A stretch of 64,000 bases of DNA, from the NCBI GenBank assembly GCA_947626315.1, contig CANQRQ010000001.1, forward strand, positions 62,001-126,000. Direction: 5' to 3'. The notes beneath the pieces were generated by a model that worked only from the letters and a program-made list of their open reading frames with translations, was not told the origin of the DNA and did not search any database. The stretch's first letter is position 1, and each line of letters starts with the position of its first letter. Below, piece by piece: positions 19,412 to 28,163 of this stretch. The translations under genes were made by a program, and so were the position numbers. Source of the stretch: an uncultured Oscillospiraceae bacterium. GTDB taxonomy: Bacteria; Bacillota; Clostridia; Oscillospirales; Oscillospiraceae.

Positions 19412-19619
19412 CGTCCATCTCCTCCCAGGCCTCCAGATCCGCCAGCGCCTGGCCCTCCGGCAGGCGCTCGATGGCGAAGCCCGCGTGGACCATCACATAG
19501 TCGCCCACCTTGGGCTCCTTGATGAAATCCACCCGCAGCTCCCGGGTCACGCCCAGGGCCTCGCCCACGGCCTTTTTGCCGTCAACCTCTATTAATCTCA
19601 GGGGTACCGCAAGGCACAT
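19398..19619 (-). CDS. hypC: Hydrogenase maturation chaperone HypC
   Basis: MCLAVPLRLIEVDGKKAVGEALGVTRELRVDFIKEPKVGDYVMVHAGFAIERL. Confidence 0.97.
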   Translation of the reverse strand: MCLAVPLRLIEVDGKKAVGEALGVTRELRVDFIKEPKVGDYVMVHAGFAIERLPEGQALADLEAWEEMDDALR

Positions 19620-21870
19620 GCGTTTCTTCTCCCTTCGCCCGGGCCTGGGCCACCATCAGCTGGCCCAAGGAAATGCCCTCGTCATTGGCGGAGACCCGGC
19701 GGTGATGCCAGGGCCGCAGGCCCCGGGCCCGGAGCGCGCCGGGCAGGCGCTCCATCAGATACATATTCTGAAAGCTGCCGCCGGAGAGGACCACATCCTG
19801 GATTCCCGTGGCCCGGGAGGCGGCCAGGCAGCAGGCAGCTGCCATCTCGATCAGCGTGTTCATAAATTTCGCGGCGCAGAGCCCTGCCGGAACGCCCCTG
19901 GCCCGGTCCGCCGTCAGGGCGCGGACCATGGGCCGCCAGTCAAAGCGCAGGGGTTCGCCGTCCAGCGTGAAGGGGTACGCCTCCCCGCTCTCTCCGGCGG
20001 CGGCCTCCAGGAGGATCGCCCCCTGGCCCTCATAGCTGCAGCGCCGCTTGATGCCCAGCAGGGCCGAGACCCCGTCGAAGAGCCGGCCCATGCCGGTGGA
20101 CACCGGGCAGTTGAGCCCGGAGCGGAGGACCGCCTCATACAGCGCCCCGTTTTCCACCGCCCCGGTATCGCAGCCCGCGTCCTGCAGCAGGAACCAGGCG
20201 GTCCGCTCCGGCTCCCATACGGCCTTGTCCCCGCCGATCAGGCGGAGCGGCCGGAGGCTGGCAAAGCGCTCAAAGCGCTCATAGTCTCCCACCAGGCACT
20301 CCCCGCCCCAGGCGGTCCCGTCGGGGCCCAGGCCGGTGCCGTCCCAGATCAGGCCGATCACCGGGCCTTGCAGCCCGTTGTCCGCCATGCAGGCGGCCAT
20401 GTGGGCGTGATGGTGCTGCACCTGGATCACCGGCAGCCCCTCCTCCTCGCCACGCCGCAGGGCGTAGGCGGTGGACAGGTAGTCCGGGTGCAGGTCGCAG
20501 GCCAGCAGCTCCGGCCGGATATCGAAAAGGCGCTCAAAGTGCCTGATCTGCTGTTCGTAGTGCTCCAAGGTCTCCAGATTTTTCAGGTCGCCGATGTGCT
20601 GGCTGGGGAAAACATGCTCCCCTCTGGACAGGCAGAAGCTGGCCTTCTGCTCGGCGCCGCAGGCCAGGATGCCGCCCCGGCAGCCGGGGACCTGCACCGG
20701 ATAGGGCACATAGCCCCGGGAGCGCCGGGCGAAATAGGCCTCCCCGTCCAGCTCCCAGCACAGGGAATCGTCACAGCGGGTCTGAATGTCCCGGTCGTGG
20801 AGCAGGAAACCGTCGGCAATGCCCCGCAGCCGCTCCACTGCCTCTTTGTTCTGGGTCAGGATCGGCAGGTCGGAGAGGTTAGCGCTGGTCATCACCAGCT
20901 GGGGGAGATCCTCCCCCATCAGAAGCACGTGCAGGGGAGTATAGGGCAGCATCACGCCGATGCGGCCGTTTTCGCTGAAGGCCTCCCAGCCCGGCCGGCG
21001 CTTTTTCAGCAGCACGATCGGCCGCTGCCGGGAAGTCAGAAGCTTCTCCTCCGCCGGGCTCACCAGGCACAGCTCCCTGGCCGCCGCCGCATCCCGGCAC
21101 ATCAGGGCGAAGGGCTTCTCATCCCGCTGCTTGCGCTGCCGCAGCAGCCGCGCCGTCTCCCCGCTCTCGCAGGAGCAGGCCAGGTGGATGCCCCCCAGGC
21201 CCTTGACGGCCAGAATGCCGCCGCTCTTCAGCAGCGCCCGGGCCCGCTCGATGGCGTCCCCCGGCTGCTCCCGGCCCTGCCCGTCCAGGTAGAACACCCG
21301 GGGGCCGCAGTCCGGGCAGCAGTCCGGCTGGGCATGGTAGCGCCGGTTTTCAATGTCGTGATATTCCCGGCTGCAGTCCGGGCACATGGGGAAGGCCTCC
21401 ATAGAGGTCTTCGCCCGGTCATAGGGGACGTCTTTGATGATGGTGAACCGGGGGCCGCAGTTGGTGCAGTTGATGAAGGGGTAGCGGTACCGCCGGTCCG
21501 CCGGGTCCCGCAGCTCCCGCAGGCAGTCCTCACAGACGCAGATATCCGGGGAGATCAGCGTGTCCCGCAGTGGGTCCGTCCTGCTGCGGCGGATCTCAAA
21601 GCCCTGATAGCCCGCCAGACCGTCCAGCCGGCGGGTCTCCACGCTCTCGATCACGGCCAGGGCCGGGGCGCGCCGGGGCAGCTCCTCCAGGAAGCGTTCC
21701 AGCGCTGCCTCCGGCCCCTCCAGCTCCAGCTCCACGCCGGAGGAGGTGTTTTTGATATATCCGTTCAGGCCTCTTTCCGCCACCAGCCGGTGGATGAACG
21801 GCCGGAACCCTACGCCCTGCACAATGCCGCGTATTTCGATCCGCACTCTTTCCACGGCGAGCTGCTCCAT
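19582..21870 (-). CDS. hypF: Carbamoyltransferase HypF (start at 21870 or 21894)
   Basis: Acylphosphatase domain RIEIRGIVQGVGFRPFIHRLVAERGLNGYIKN; zinc fingers CEDCLRELRDPADRRYRYPFINCTNCGPRFTI; VQHHHAHMAACMADN. Confidence 0.97.
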   Translation of the reverse strand: MEQLAVERVRIEIRGIVQGVGFRPFIHRLVAERGLNGYIKNTSSGVELELEGPEAALERFLEELPRRAPALAVIESVETRRLDGLAGYQGFEIRRSRTDPLRDTLISPDICVCEDCLRELRDPADRRYRYPFINCTNCGPRFTIIKDVPYDRAKTSMEAFPMCPDCSREYHDIENRRYHAQPDCCPDCGPRVFYLDGQGREQPGDAIERARALLKSGGILAVKGLGGIHLACSCESGETARLLRQRKQRDEKPFALMCRDAAAARELCLVSPAEEKLLTSRQRPIVLLKKRRPGWEAFSENGRIGVMLPYTPLHVLLMGEDLPQLVMTSANLSDLPILTQNKEAVERLRGIADGFLLHDRDIQTRCDDSLCWELDGEAYFARRSRGYVPYPVQVPGCRGGILACGAEQKASFCLSRGEHVFPSQHIGDLKNLETLEHYEQQIRHFERLFDIRPELLACDLHPDYLSTAYALRRGEEEGLPVIQVQHHHAHMAACMADNGLQGPVIGLIWDGTGLGPDGTAWGGECLVGDYERFERFASLRPLRLIGGDKAVWEPERTAWFLLQDAGCDTGAVENGALYEAVLRSGLNCPVSTGMGRLFDGVSALLGIKRRCSYEGQGAILLEAAAGESGEAYPFTLDGEPLRFDWRPMVRALTADRARGVPAGLCAAKFMNTLIEMAAACCLAASRATGIQDVVLSGGSFQNMYLMERLPGALRARGLRPWHHRRVSANDEGISLGQLMVAQARAKGEETHVPCGTPEINRG

Positions 21871-22061
21871 AGTAGATAAATTATCACACTTCATTATACC
21901 CGGAGCCCGGACAAGTTGCAAGAGATATTTTCCCCCATCCGTCCTTTTTCGAGCCGGATCCCCACCCCTTTGCCCTGGAAGTTTTTTCCTGCCCCCTTAT
22001 GAGAAAAGCCCCGGCGGACGGAAGCGTTCGCCGGGGCGGGAATGCGGTTTGCAGGGTTTTA

Positions 22062-23612
22062 TCAGGTCTTCTGTTTGCCCTTCGTGGCCAGGACAAGCGC
22101 CATGAAGACGATCAGAATACCGAAGGAGATGATGTAGGAGATGGCGCCGATGCCGAAGTAATCCTGCATCTGGCCGGCCAGCACGAAGGCCATGACGATG
22201 GGCACCACGAACTTGATGCAGATCGTATAGAAGGTCTCGAAGCCCTTGCTGACTTTGGTGCTGACTTCCACCTCGTCCAGGGTCAGACGGGGATTCAGCT
22301 CCCAGCCGACCATCACGCCCAGCAGCATAGCGCCGAGAGGCATGGCCATGCCCTCAGACCAGCAGTCCATGAAGTCCAGCCAATCCTGCAGGAAGGTGGG
22401 GGCGGAGGACATGCCCAGCAGGTTCATGGGGGCGATGCCGTTGCTGCCCAGGCCGTCCACAGCCACCAGCGTGGCCTCCACCAGGATCGCCAGGGCGACC
22501 CAGAGCACGATCTTTTTCCGGGGTTCCTTCTGGCCCTTGGCCGTGGCCTTGTCGATGAAGTGGGAGGCGACGACCTCCATCAGGGAGATGGCGGAGGAGA
22601 TGGCCGCAATGAGCACCAGCAGGTAGAAGATAATGCCGAACAGGGGGCCGATGGCGCCCATGTTGGAGAACACGTCCTGCAGGGTGACGAAGAGCAGTTT
22701 CGGTCCGCCCAGGGCCATGTCCGCCGGGGCGATGCCGGCCGCCATGCTGTTGGCCACGGCGGCGGGGATGACGGCGAAGCCGGCCATCAGGGCCACGATG
22801 GTATCCGCAACGACGATGACGGCGGAGTTCTTGATCAGATTCTCCTGCTTGCTCAGGTAGGAGCCGTAGGTGACCATAACGCCCATGGCCAGGGACAGGG
22901 AGAAGAACATCTGCCCGCCGGCGGTACCCAGAACGGTGACGATGTTAGGCGCTTCCGAGATAAAGCCGGCCTTCACAGCGTAGCCGGGGACGAACATGAA
23001 CTTCAGGCCTTCCACAGAGCCGGGCAGGGTCAGGCCCCGGATGATGACCACCACCAGCATGACGGCCAGGGCGGGCATGCCGATCTTGTTGAACTTCTCC
23101 ACGCCGCCTTCCACGCCGCCGCGGACGATCAGCATGCAGATGACGATGAACAGCAGGGTGAAGACGAAGCAGCCGAAGGGGTTGACCAGCATAGCGCCGA
23201 AGGTGTCGCCGCCGGTGATCTTGCTGCCGAAGATGCCGCTCAGGCCGAAGCTCAGCTCCGCCATGTTCAGGGACATGTACTGGAGCGAGTAGCCGCCCAG
23301 CACAGAGTAAAAGCTCATGATGACGAAGGGGGCGAAGATTCCCAGCCAGCCCAGGAACTTGAACTTCTTGGAGACCTCGCTGTACGCGCTGATGATGCTC
23401 TTGCCGGTTTTGCGGCCGATGGCCAGCTCGCTGACCATGATGATCATGCCCACAAAAACGGCCAGCAAAAGGTAGATGATCAGGAAGGTAAAGCCTCCGC
23501 TTTTACCCATCTTGAAGGGGAAGCCCCAGATGTTGCCCAGGCCCACCGCAGAGCCGATAGCAGCCATCAGAAAGCCTAGATTGCTTCCCCAGGAACTGCG
23601 ATTGTTTTCCAT
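22062..23612 (-). CDS. Neurotransmitter:sodium symporter (SNF/NSS) family transporter
   Basis: WGSNLGFLMAAIGSAVGLGNIWGFPFKMGKSGGFTFLIIYLLL. Confidence 0.95.
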   Translation of the reverse strand: MENNRSSWGSNLGFLMAAIGSAVGLGNIWGFPFKMGKSGGFTFLIIYLLLAVFVGMIIMVSELAIGRKTGKSIISAYSEVSKKFKFLGWLGIFAPFVIMSFYSVLGGYSLQYMSLNMAELSFGLSGIFGSKITGGDTFGAMLVNPFGCFVFTLLFIVICMLIVRGGVEGGVEKFNKIGMPALAVMLVVVIIRGLTLPGSVEGLKFMFVPGYAVKAGFISEAPNIVTVLGTAGGQMFFSLSLAMGVMVTYGSYLSKQENLIKNSAVIVVADTIVALMAGFAVIPAAVANSMAAGIAPADMALGGPKLLFVTLQDVFSNMGAIGPLFGIIFYLLVLIAAISSAISLMEVVASHFIDKATAKGQKEPRKKIVLWVALAILVEATLVAVDGLGSNGIAPMNLLGMSSAPTFLQDWLDFMDCWSEGMAMPLGAMLLGVMVGWELNPRLTLDEVEVSTKVSKGFETFYTICIKFVVPIVMAFVLAGQMQDYFGIGAISYIISFGILIVFMALVLATKGKQKT

Positions 23613-23870
23613 GTGTACTCCTTTCCTTCTTTCAAATATGTCCTGCTTCTTTTCTTTCCCGGCGGCGGAGCCCCCTCTGAACCGGGCCCCTGTCCGCCGG
23701 CACTCCCTTTTTCCGAAAGGGGCCGGATTTTTTGCCGGGGCTCCCCCAGCTTAGCGGTGTTTCTTGTACAATTATAACATTTTCCTTGCATTTTTCCTAA
23801 CGAGATATTATTATATATGTAATGAATTTTTCTCATGGATGACATAAAGGGGTGAAATAATTAACAAGTT

Positions 23871-24773
23871 ATGGACACCAAAAAAGTCAGGGCGCTGCTG
23901 ACCGCCGTGGACCTGGGCAGTCTCACCGCCGCCGCTGTGGAGCTGGGCTATACGCAGTCCGGGCTCACCCATATGATGAACTCTCTGGAGGACGAGCTGG
24001 GCCTCAATCTTTTGGTGCGCAGCAAGAACGGGGTACATCTGTCTCCCGCCGGGCAGGAGCTGCTGTCCCGGATGCGGGCCCTGGTGGAGGCCGCCTCCGA
24101 CCTGGAGACCCGGGCGGAGCAGCTGCAGCAGAAGAGCTCCACCACCCTCCGCCTGGGGGCCTATTCCAGCGTGGCCCGGCAGTGGCTGCCCTCCGTGCTG
24201 GCGGAATTCCGGCGGGTCTGCCCGGAGACGGAGGTCTCCATCTCCGTGGGCGGCATCCCGGATATCTACGAGGGGATGCGGGGGGACCGGCTGGACTGCG
24301 CCATCGTCAGCTATCACGAGGAGCAGTGCCGGGGCTTCGGCTGGGTCCCTCTGCGCAACGACGCGCTGGTGGCCGTGCTGCCGCTGGGCACGCATCTGCA
24401 GGAGGGGCGCTTCCCGGTGGCCGGCTTTTCCGGGCAGGAGTTCCTCATGCCCTCGGACGGCTTTGAGCTGGACATTAACCCTGTGTTCAACACCGCCCGC
24501 TGGAAGGACGATCCCCAGGTCCTTTACACGAACCTGGACGACGCGGCCATTGTCTCCATGGTGGCCCACGGCCTGGGCACCAGCATCCTCTCGGACCTGG
24601 TGATGCAGGGCATCCATGACGAGGCGCTGGCGGCCCCGCTGAATCCGCCTGCCTGGCGGCGGCTGGGCATCATCACCAGCGAACGGGGGCAGAACGACCG
24701 GAACATCCGCCGCTTTGTCCGCTGCGCCCAGGCGGTGATTGGCCGGATGTACCGGGAGCGGCAAAGCATTTGA
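23871..24773 (+). CDS. LysR-family transcriptional regulator
   Basis: MDTKKVRALLTAVDLGSLTAAAVELGYTQSGLTHMMNSLEDELGLNLLVRSKNGVHLSPAGQELL HTH. Confidence 0.93.
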   Translation: MDTKKVRALLTAVDLGSLTAAAVELGYTQSGLTHMMNSLEDELGLNLLVRSKNGVHLSPAGQELLSRMRALVEAASDLETRAEQLQQKSSTTLRLGAYSSVARQWLPSVLAEFRRVCPETEVSISVGGIPDIYEGMRGDRLDCAIVSYHEEQCRGFGWVPLRNDALVAVLPLGTHLQEGRFPVAGFSGQEFLMPSDGFELDINPVFNTARWKDDPQVLYTNLDDAAIVSMVAHGLGTSILSDLVMQGIHDEALAAPLNPPAWRRLGIITSERGQNDRNIRRFVRCAQAVIGRMYRERQSI

Positions 24774-24814
24774 CAGCTTTGCGCGCCTGTGGTATAAATA
24801 GTTGTCCCCGATAC

Positions 24815-24907
24815 GGAGGGTTACCGAAGCGGTCACAACGGGGCGGTCTTGAAAACCGTTAGGGCTGGAATACGCCCACAGGGGTTCGAATCCCTTACCC
24901 TCCGCCA
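24815..24907 (+). tRNA. tRNA-Ser (anticodon TGA), CCA encoded
   Basis: GGAGGGTTACCGAAGCGGTCACAACGGGGCGGTCTTGAAAACCGTTAGGG..variable arm..GGGGTTCGAATCCCTTACCCTCCGCCA. Confidence 0.95.
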
Positions 24908-24942
24908 TGCAAAACCCCAATGCTTCGCATTGGGGTTTTGCA
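24908..24942. terminator. Terminator/hairpin after tRNA-Ser
   Basis: TGCAAAACCCCAATGC-TTC-GCATTGGGGTTTTGCA perfect stem. Confidence 0.6.
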
Positions 24943-24944
24943 AC

Positions 24945-25018
24945 GAAATCCGTCCTGCGGACGGGTGAAATCCCGCTGACGCGGGATGAAATCGCTTCGC
25001 GGTGAAATCCTGCTTCGC
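24945..25018. repeat. Array of short palindromes separated by (T)GAAATC
   Basis: GAAATC at 24945, TGAAATC at 24966, 24987, 25003; between them CCGTCC-TGC-GGACGG, CCCGC-TGAC-GCGGG, CGC-TTC-GCG, CCTGC-TTC-GCAGG. Confidence 0.85.
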
Positions 25019-25025
25019 AGGATGC

Positions 25026-25232
25026 AGGTGACAGAAGGCTAACCAAAGCCGCTTCCCTTGTGCTCTGGGGGCAGGAACTCCCTGTGAAGTGCGAAGCAGT
25101 TTCTGGCGAGCAGATTTTTTCTCAGGCTAGGAAAAGCCCGCAGGAAATACTTTGTGTATTTTCAAGGGCTTTGACACAGCATGAGGGAAAATCTGCCGTC
25201 AGAAACCGGCTTGGATTAGCCTTTTGTCACCT
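25026..25232. other. Long imperfect inverted repeat / candidate structured RNA (~207 nt)
   Basis: 25026-25050 AGGTGACAGAAGGCTAACCAAAGCC pairs with 25208-25232 (reverse complement AGGTGACAAAAGGCTAATCCAAGCC, 22/25); 25099-25118 pairs with 25188-25206; AAAGCCC/GGGCTTT and GAAATAC/GTATTTT near the centre. Confidence 0.8.
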
Positions 25233-25240
25233 AAAGGACG

Positions 25241-25335
25241 GATTTCATTTCATCGGCGCTTCAGCGCCGATTTCACCAAGGGCGCAAGCCCTTGATTTCA
25301 CCGTGCCAGGGGCACGATTTCACTTTCGCAGGTGA
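25241..25335. repeat. Mirrored array of short palindromes separated by GATTTCA
   Basis: GATTTCA at 25241, 25269, 25294, 25316; hairpins CGGCGC-TTCA-GCGCCG, AAGGGC-GCAA-GCCCTT, CGTGCC-AGG-GGCACG. Opposite orientation to the 24945 array. Confidence 0.85.
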
Positions 25336-25344
25336 GGAATTAAA

Positions 25345-25692
25345 ATGGCTGGGAATCATTTATCTGAGCTTTCCATGGACTTGGCGGTAAAAACGCTGAA
25401 GATTTGCGAGAATATAAAAGGGCATTATTCTCTCGTCAACCAGCTGGAACGCTCTTCAACCAGTATCGGCGCCAATATCCGTGAAGCAAACTACGCCCAT
25501 AGCCGGTCGGATTTCATCGCAAAGCTCCAAATCGCGCTGAAGGAGTGCTATGAGACGGAATATTGGCTTGAACTTATGCTGCGGGCAGAAATTGGAGAGA
25601 GGGAGACCGCCAATCAATTGAAGCACGATTGCGGTTCTGTCCGGCGAATACTTGTAGCATCTGTTAATACAGCAAAGGCGAAAAACTTGTAG
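25345..25692 (+). CDS. Four-helix-bundle protein (23S rRNA intervening-sequence / S23 family)
   Basis: 115 aa; LSMDLAVKTLKICENIKGHYSLVNQLERSSTSIGANIREANYAHSRSDFIAKLQIALKECYETEYWLELM is the family signature. Confidence 0.9.
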   Translation: MAGNHLSELSMDLAVKTLKICENIKGHYSLVNQLERSSTSIGANIREANYAHSRSDFIAKLQIALKECYETEYWLELMLRAEIGERETANQLKHDCGSVRRILVASVNTAKAKNL

Positions 25693-25697
25693 AATTT

Positions 25698-25757
25698 CCG
25701 CCTCTCCGCCATCAAAAAAGCAGCCTAACGGCTGCTTTTTTGATGGCGGAGAGGCGG
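25698..25757. terminator. Perfect 28-bp inverted repeat (strong bidirectional hairpin)
   Basis: CCGCCTCTCCGCCATCAAAAAAGCAGCC-TAAC-GGCTGCTTTTTTGATGGCGGAGAGGCGG. Confidence 0.85.
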
Positions 25758-25767
25758 CGCTTTGCGC
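25714..25767. repeat. Direct repeat copy A flanking sigma/anti-sigma cassette
   Basis: AAAAAAGCAGCCTAACGGCTGCTTTTTTGATGGCGGAGAGGCGGCGCTTTGCGCC; about 50/54 identical to 28164-28217. Confidence 0.85.
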
Positions 25768-25855
25768 CGCAAGTATCCGCTGCGCTCAAAACCTATAACT
25801 TTTGTTTATCTGCATGAAGTTTCTGTAAGCATAGGACTGCGTTGAGATACTGCCC

Positions 25856-27544
25856 TTATGGCAGACGACTCAGGTTCATGCTGTCAGCTGTTTCTTCTAA
25901 GAATCGTGGTACATGGCTATAGGCCACGACTAGAATATAGGCCGACTCCGTCTCATAAAGGATATAGGATAGGCCAGGCTGCCCATAAGAGTCGACACTC
26001 TCGTCCACGGCAATGGTCACGGAGCCGCCCCAAGTCGTGTCATAGACCCAAGAAAGCAGATCGCCGGAGGGAATTTCCATACCGAGTGATGTGAAGAAGC
26101 AACCCTTTTTAAGATAATAGATGCTGCCGTCATCAAAACATCCGTTGTTGTATATGGTTCGGAAAGAATCCCATTGATTCGCAATTTCGCTGCCCAACCA
26201 TTCCTGTATCCGCTGTCGGTTCACCGGCTCCCCTTGACCTGCGGACTCGCTTTTAAAGGCACCCCAGGGATACACAGCCTCCGGACCGTAGAATACCCCG
26301 GCAACGTTATATAAGCCATCTGTTGCTGGAAGCAGATTATACTGTTGCCAGATTTCCTCTGCCAGACTGTCCAACGACTCGTCCCCGGAGGGCCAGCCCC
26401 CATAATAGGAACTGTGGCGGAAACCAGTACCTTTCCAGCGTTCCTCACGTCCCATAGTTTCGCTCAAATAGTCTGCATAACGCTGGGTAAATGTGGTGGC
26501 TGCCAAAACTTCGGGAGTTGCTAAAAAGTCTCCTAGGGAAAGAGCATGATGAGATGAGACGGTAGGTTCCTTGTTAAAGAAACTCTGCACATGATCCCCG
26601 CCGGCGCAGAGGGCCTGATAGTCAAAGCTATTCACTAGGGTTTCCACTGTCTCATGTCCTGCCGGCGAAGGAAAGTCCAGCTGCAGGATGACGGTCCAGT
26701 CCTCGGTCTCATAAAAGGCAAATGCTCTGGTCTCAATGCTTTGACCCGGGGTGGAGCGCAGAGCCAGAGAGAGCCGCTCCCCACCAGAACTCGTGTACTC
26801 CCACTGACGGAAGGCCGCTGAGTCTGGAATATACAGACTATCAACCGGCATGGTGTCTGGACGGTTTCGCTCCAAACGGAAAAGGCACCAGCCGTCTTCG
26901 CCAGCGGGCAGATCTATCGTCCCCTCGCAAATAAAGGAGCCATCCTCAAAGATTTCGTGGGGCGACAGCAGGCCGGATGCTTCCGCCAGGAAGAAGTTCC
27001 CTGTCCCAGCCGCCTGATACAAACTCTCCGGTCCTTGCAGCCCCCAGCTGGCGCTGTGGAGCCGAACCCCGTATTGGTCCCGAATCTCAAAAAGCTTGCC
27101 GGCCATCTCCGGTGTGTAAGCGCCGTATAAGATGTAGGCAGCCTCCAGAGCCTCATCCCCCTGAAACCAGACAGGATCCGATTCATAGTCTTCTTTTGTG
27201 TATTCCAGCCAGTAATCCGCCCATGCGGCGGCTGCCATGGCCGCAGGACTGTCTCCGCCCCGATCATGTGAGAGATAACCGCCGGCCTCTAAAACGGGTG
27301 TTTCTGCCTGAACGTCTGTAACAGGTGCAGCCAACTGGGGATTGCGACTGGGAGTCAGGCGCTTTTCCAAACTCAGATAGACGGCTGCGCAAGCAGACAG
27401 CAACAGGACAGCTAGCAGGGCAGCCAATAGCGCCCGAACCATCAGGCGGCGGTTTGTCCTGCGCCGGGGTGTCGCTTCCCAAGCTAAGAGTATATCTTGG
27501 TCATCTAGATATGAGATAGCCTCAAATAAAATCATGGGATCCAT
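25856..27544 (-). CDS. Membrane-anchored hypothetical protein, putative anti-sigma factor paired with the adjacent sigma factor
   Basis: 562 aa, short cytosolic N-terminus, one TM (ALLAALLAVLLLSACAAVYLSLEKR), large extracytoplasmic domain; overlaps the sigma factor gene by 13 nt. Confidence 0.6.
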   Translation of the reverse strand: MDPMILFEAISYLDDQDILLAWEATPRRRTNRRLMVRALLAALLAVLLLSACAAVYLSLEKRLTPSRNPQLAAPVTDVQAETPVLEAGGYLSHDRGGDSPAAMAAAAWADYWLEYTKEDYESDPVWFQGDEALEAAYILYGAYTPEMAGKLFEIRDQYGVRLHSASWGLQGPESLYQAAGTGNFFLAEASGLLSPHEIFEDGSFICEGTIDLPAGEDGWCLFRLERNRPDTMPVDSLYIPDSAAFRQWEYTSSGGERLSLALRSTPGQSIETRAFAFYETEDWTVILQLDFPSPAGHETVETLVNSFDYQALCAGGDHVQSFFNKEPTVSSHHALSLGDFLATPEVLAATTFTQRYADYLSETMGREERWKGTGFRHSSYYGGWPSGDESLDSLAEEIWQQYNLLPATDGLYNVAGVFYGPEAVYPWGAFKSESAGQGEPVNRQRIQEWLGSEIANQWDSFRTIYNNGCFDDGSIYYLKKGCFFTSLGMEIPSGDLLSWVYDTTWGGSVTIAVDESVDSYGQPGLSYILYETESAYILVVAYSHVPRFLEETADSMNLSRLP

Positions 27545-28095
27545 AATTCTTCCTCCTCCAAAAAGGCCTTCAGCTTTTTCCTCAACCGGTGTAAGCAGGT
27601 CTTTACTTTACCGGGGCTGCAGGTGCAAACGATTGCTGTCTCCTCAATGGAGCGGACGTAAAAGTAACGGTTTGTGAAAATACGCCGCTCTTCCTCGCTC
27701 AAGCCCTCCATAAAGCGACGCAGAGTCAGTCCCAGTTCTTTAGCCTCCAACTGCCGCTCCGGTCCGCCGGCAGCGGGGATACACTCGCTTAACTCCTCCA
27801 GGCAAAGAGCGGGTCGTCCACCGCCTCGCTTTAGTCGTGTTTGCCGCTCCAAACGCTTCAGGGCAAGGTTACGAGTGATGCGTCCCAAAAAGGGTGCCAG
27901 CCGTTCTGGCCGTTTGTCCGGCATTGCATTCCAGGCGGCCATATAGCTGTCGTTTAAGCACTCCTCTGCATCCTGAACGTCTTGCAAAATGTTTTGAGCG
28001 ATGGTCAAGCAGTAGGAACCATATTTTTTCTCTGTCTCCTGAATGGCTTGCTGATCCCGATTCCAGTATAGTTCCACGATTCTCGCGTCCTCCAT
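27532..28095 (-). CDS. ECF-type RNA polymerase sigma-70 family factor
   Basis: KYGSYCLTIAQNILQDVQDAEECLNDSYMAAWNAMPDKRPERLAPFLGRITRNLALKRL; region 4 TAIVCTCSPGKVKTCLHRLRKKLKAFLEEE. Confidence 0.93.
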   Translation of the reverse strand: MEDARIVELYWNRDQQAIQETEKKYGSYCLTIAQNILQDVQDAEECLNDSYMAAWNAMPDKRPERLAPFLGRITRNLALKRLERQTRLKRGGGRPALCLEELSECIPAAGGPERQLEAKELGLTLRRFMEGLSEEERRIFTNRYFYVRSIEETAIVCTCSPGKVKTCLHRLRKKLKAFLEEEELWIP

Positions 28096-28163
28096 CCTTT
28101 CACCTCCTACAAGTGTTCTTATCTATATAGACCGTGTTTAGGGTCAAAAGGTTACAGACAAAT

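Noticed and set aside
19510-21879. 789-aa plus-strand ORF
   Set aside because: Antisense to hypF, a confidently identified gene; compositional shadow ORF.
22062-24773. Prophage or integrative element next to tRNA-Ser
   Set aside because: No integrase, structural phage genes or long duplicated tRNA 3' end; the shared CTCCGCCAT is too short to call att sites with confidence.
23811-25046. 411-aa minus-strand ORF spanning the LysR gene, tRNA-Ser and the hairpin array
   Set aside because: Runs through a tRNA and antisense to lysR; not a real CDS.
24945-25335. CRISPR array
   Set aside because: The constant part is only ~6-7 nt and the intervening segments are short palindromes of irregular spacing; no cas genes nearby.
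25345-25692. Diversity-generating retroelement (Avd-like protein)
   Set aside because: No reverse transcriptase, TR/VR pair or variable target gene found in the window.
25345-25692. True 23S rRNA intervening sequence
   Set aside because: No rRNA sequence flanks the ORF; only tRNA-Ser is nearby.
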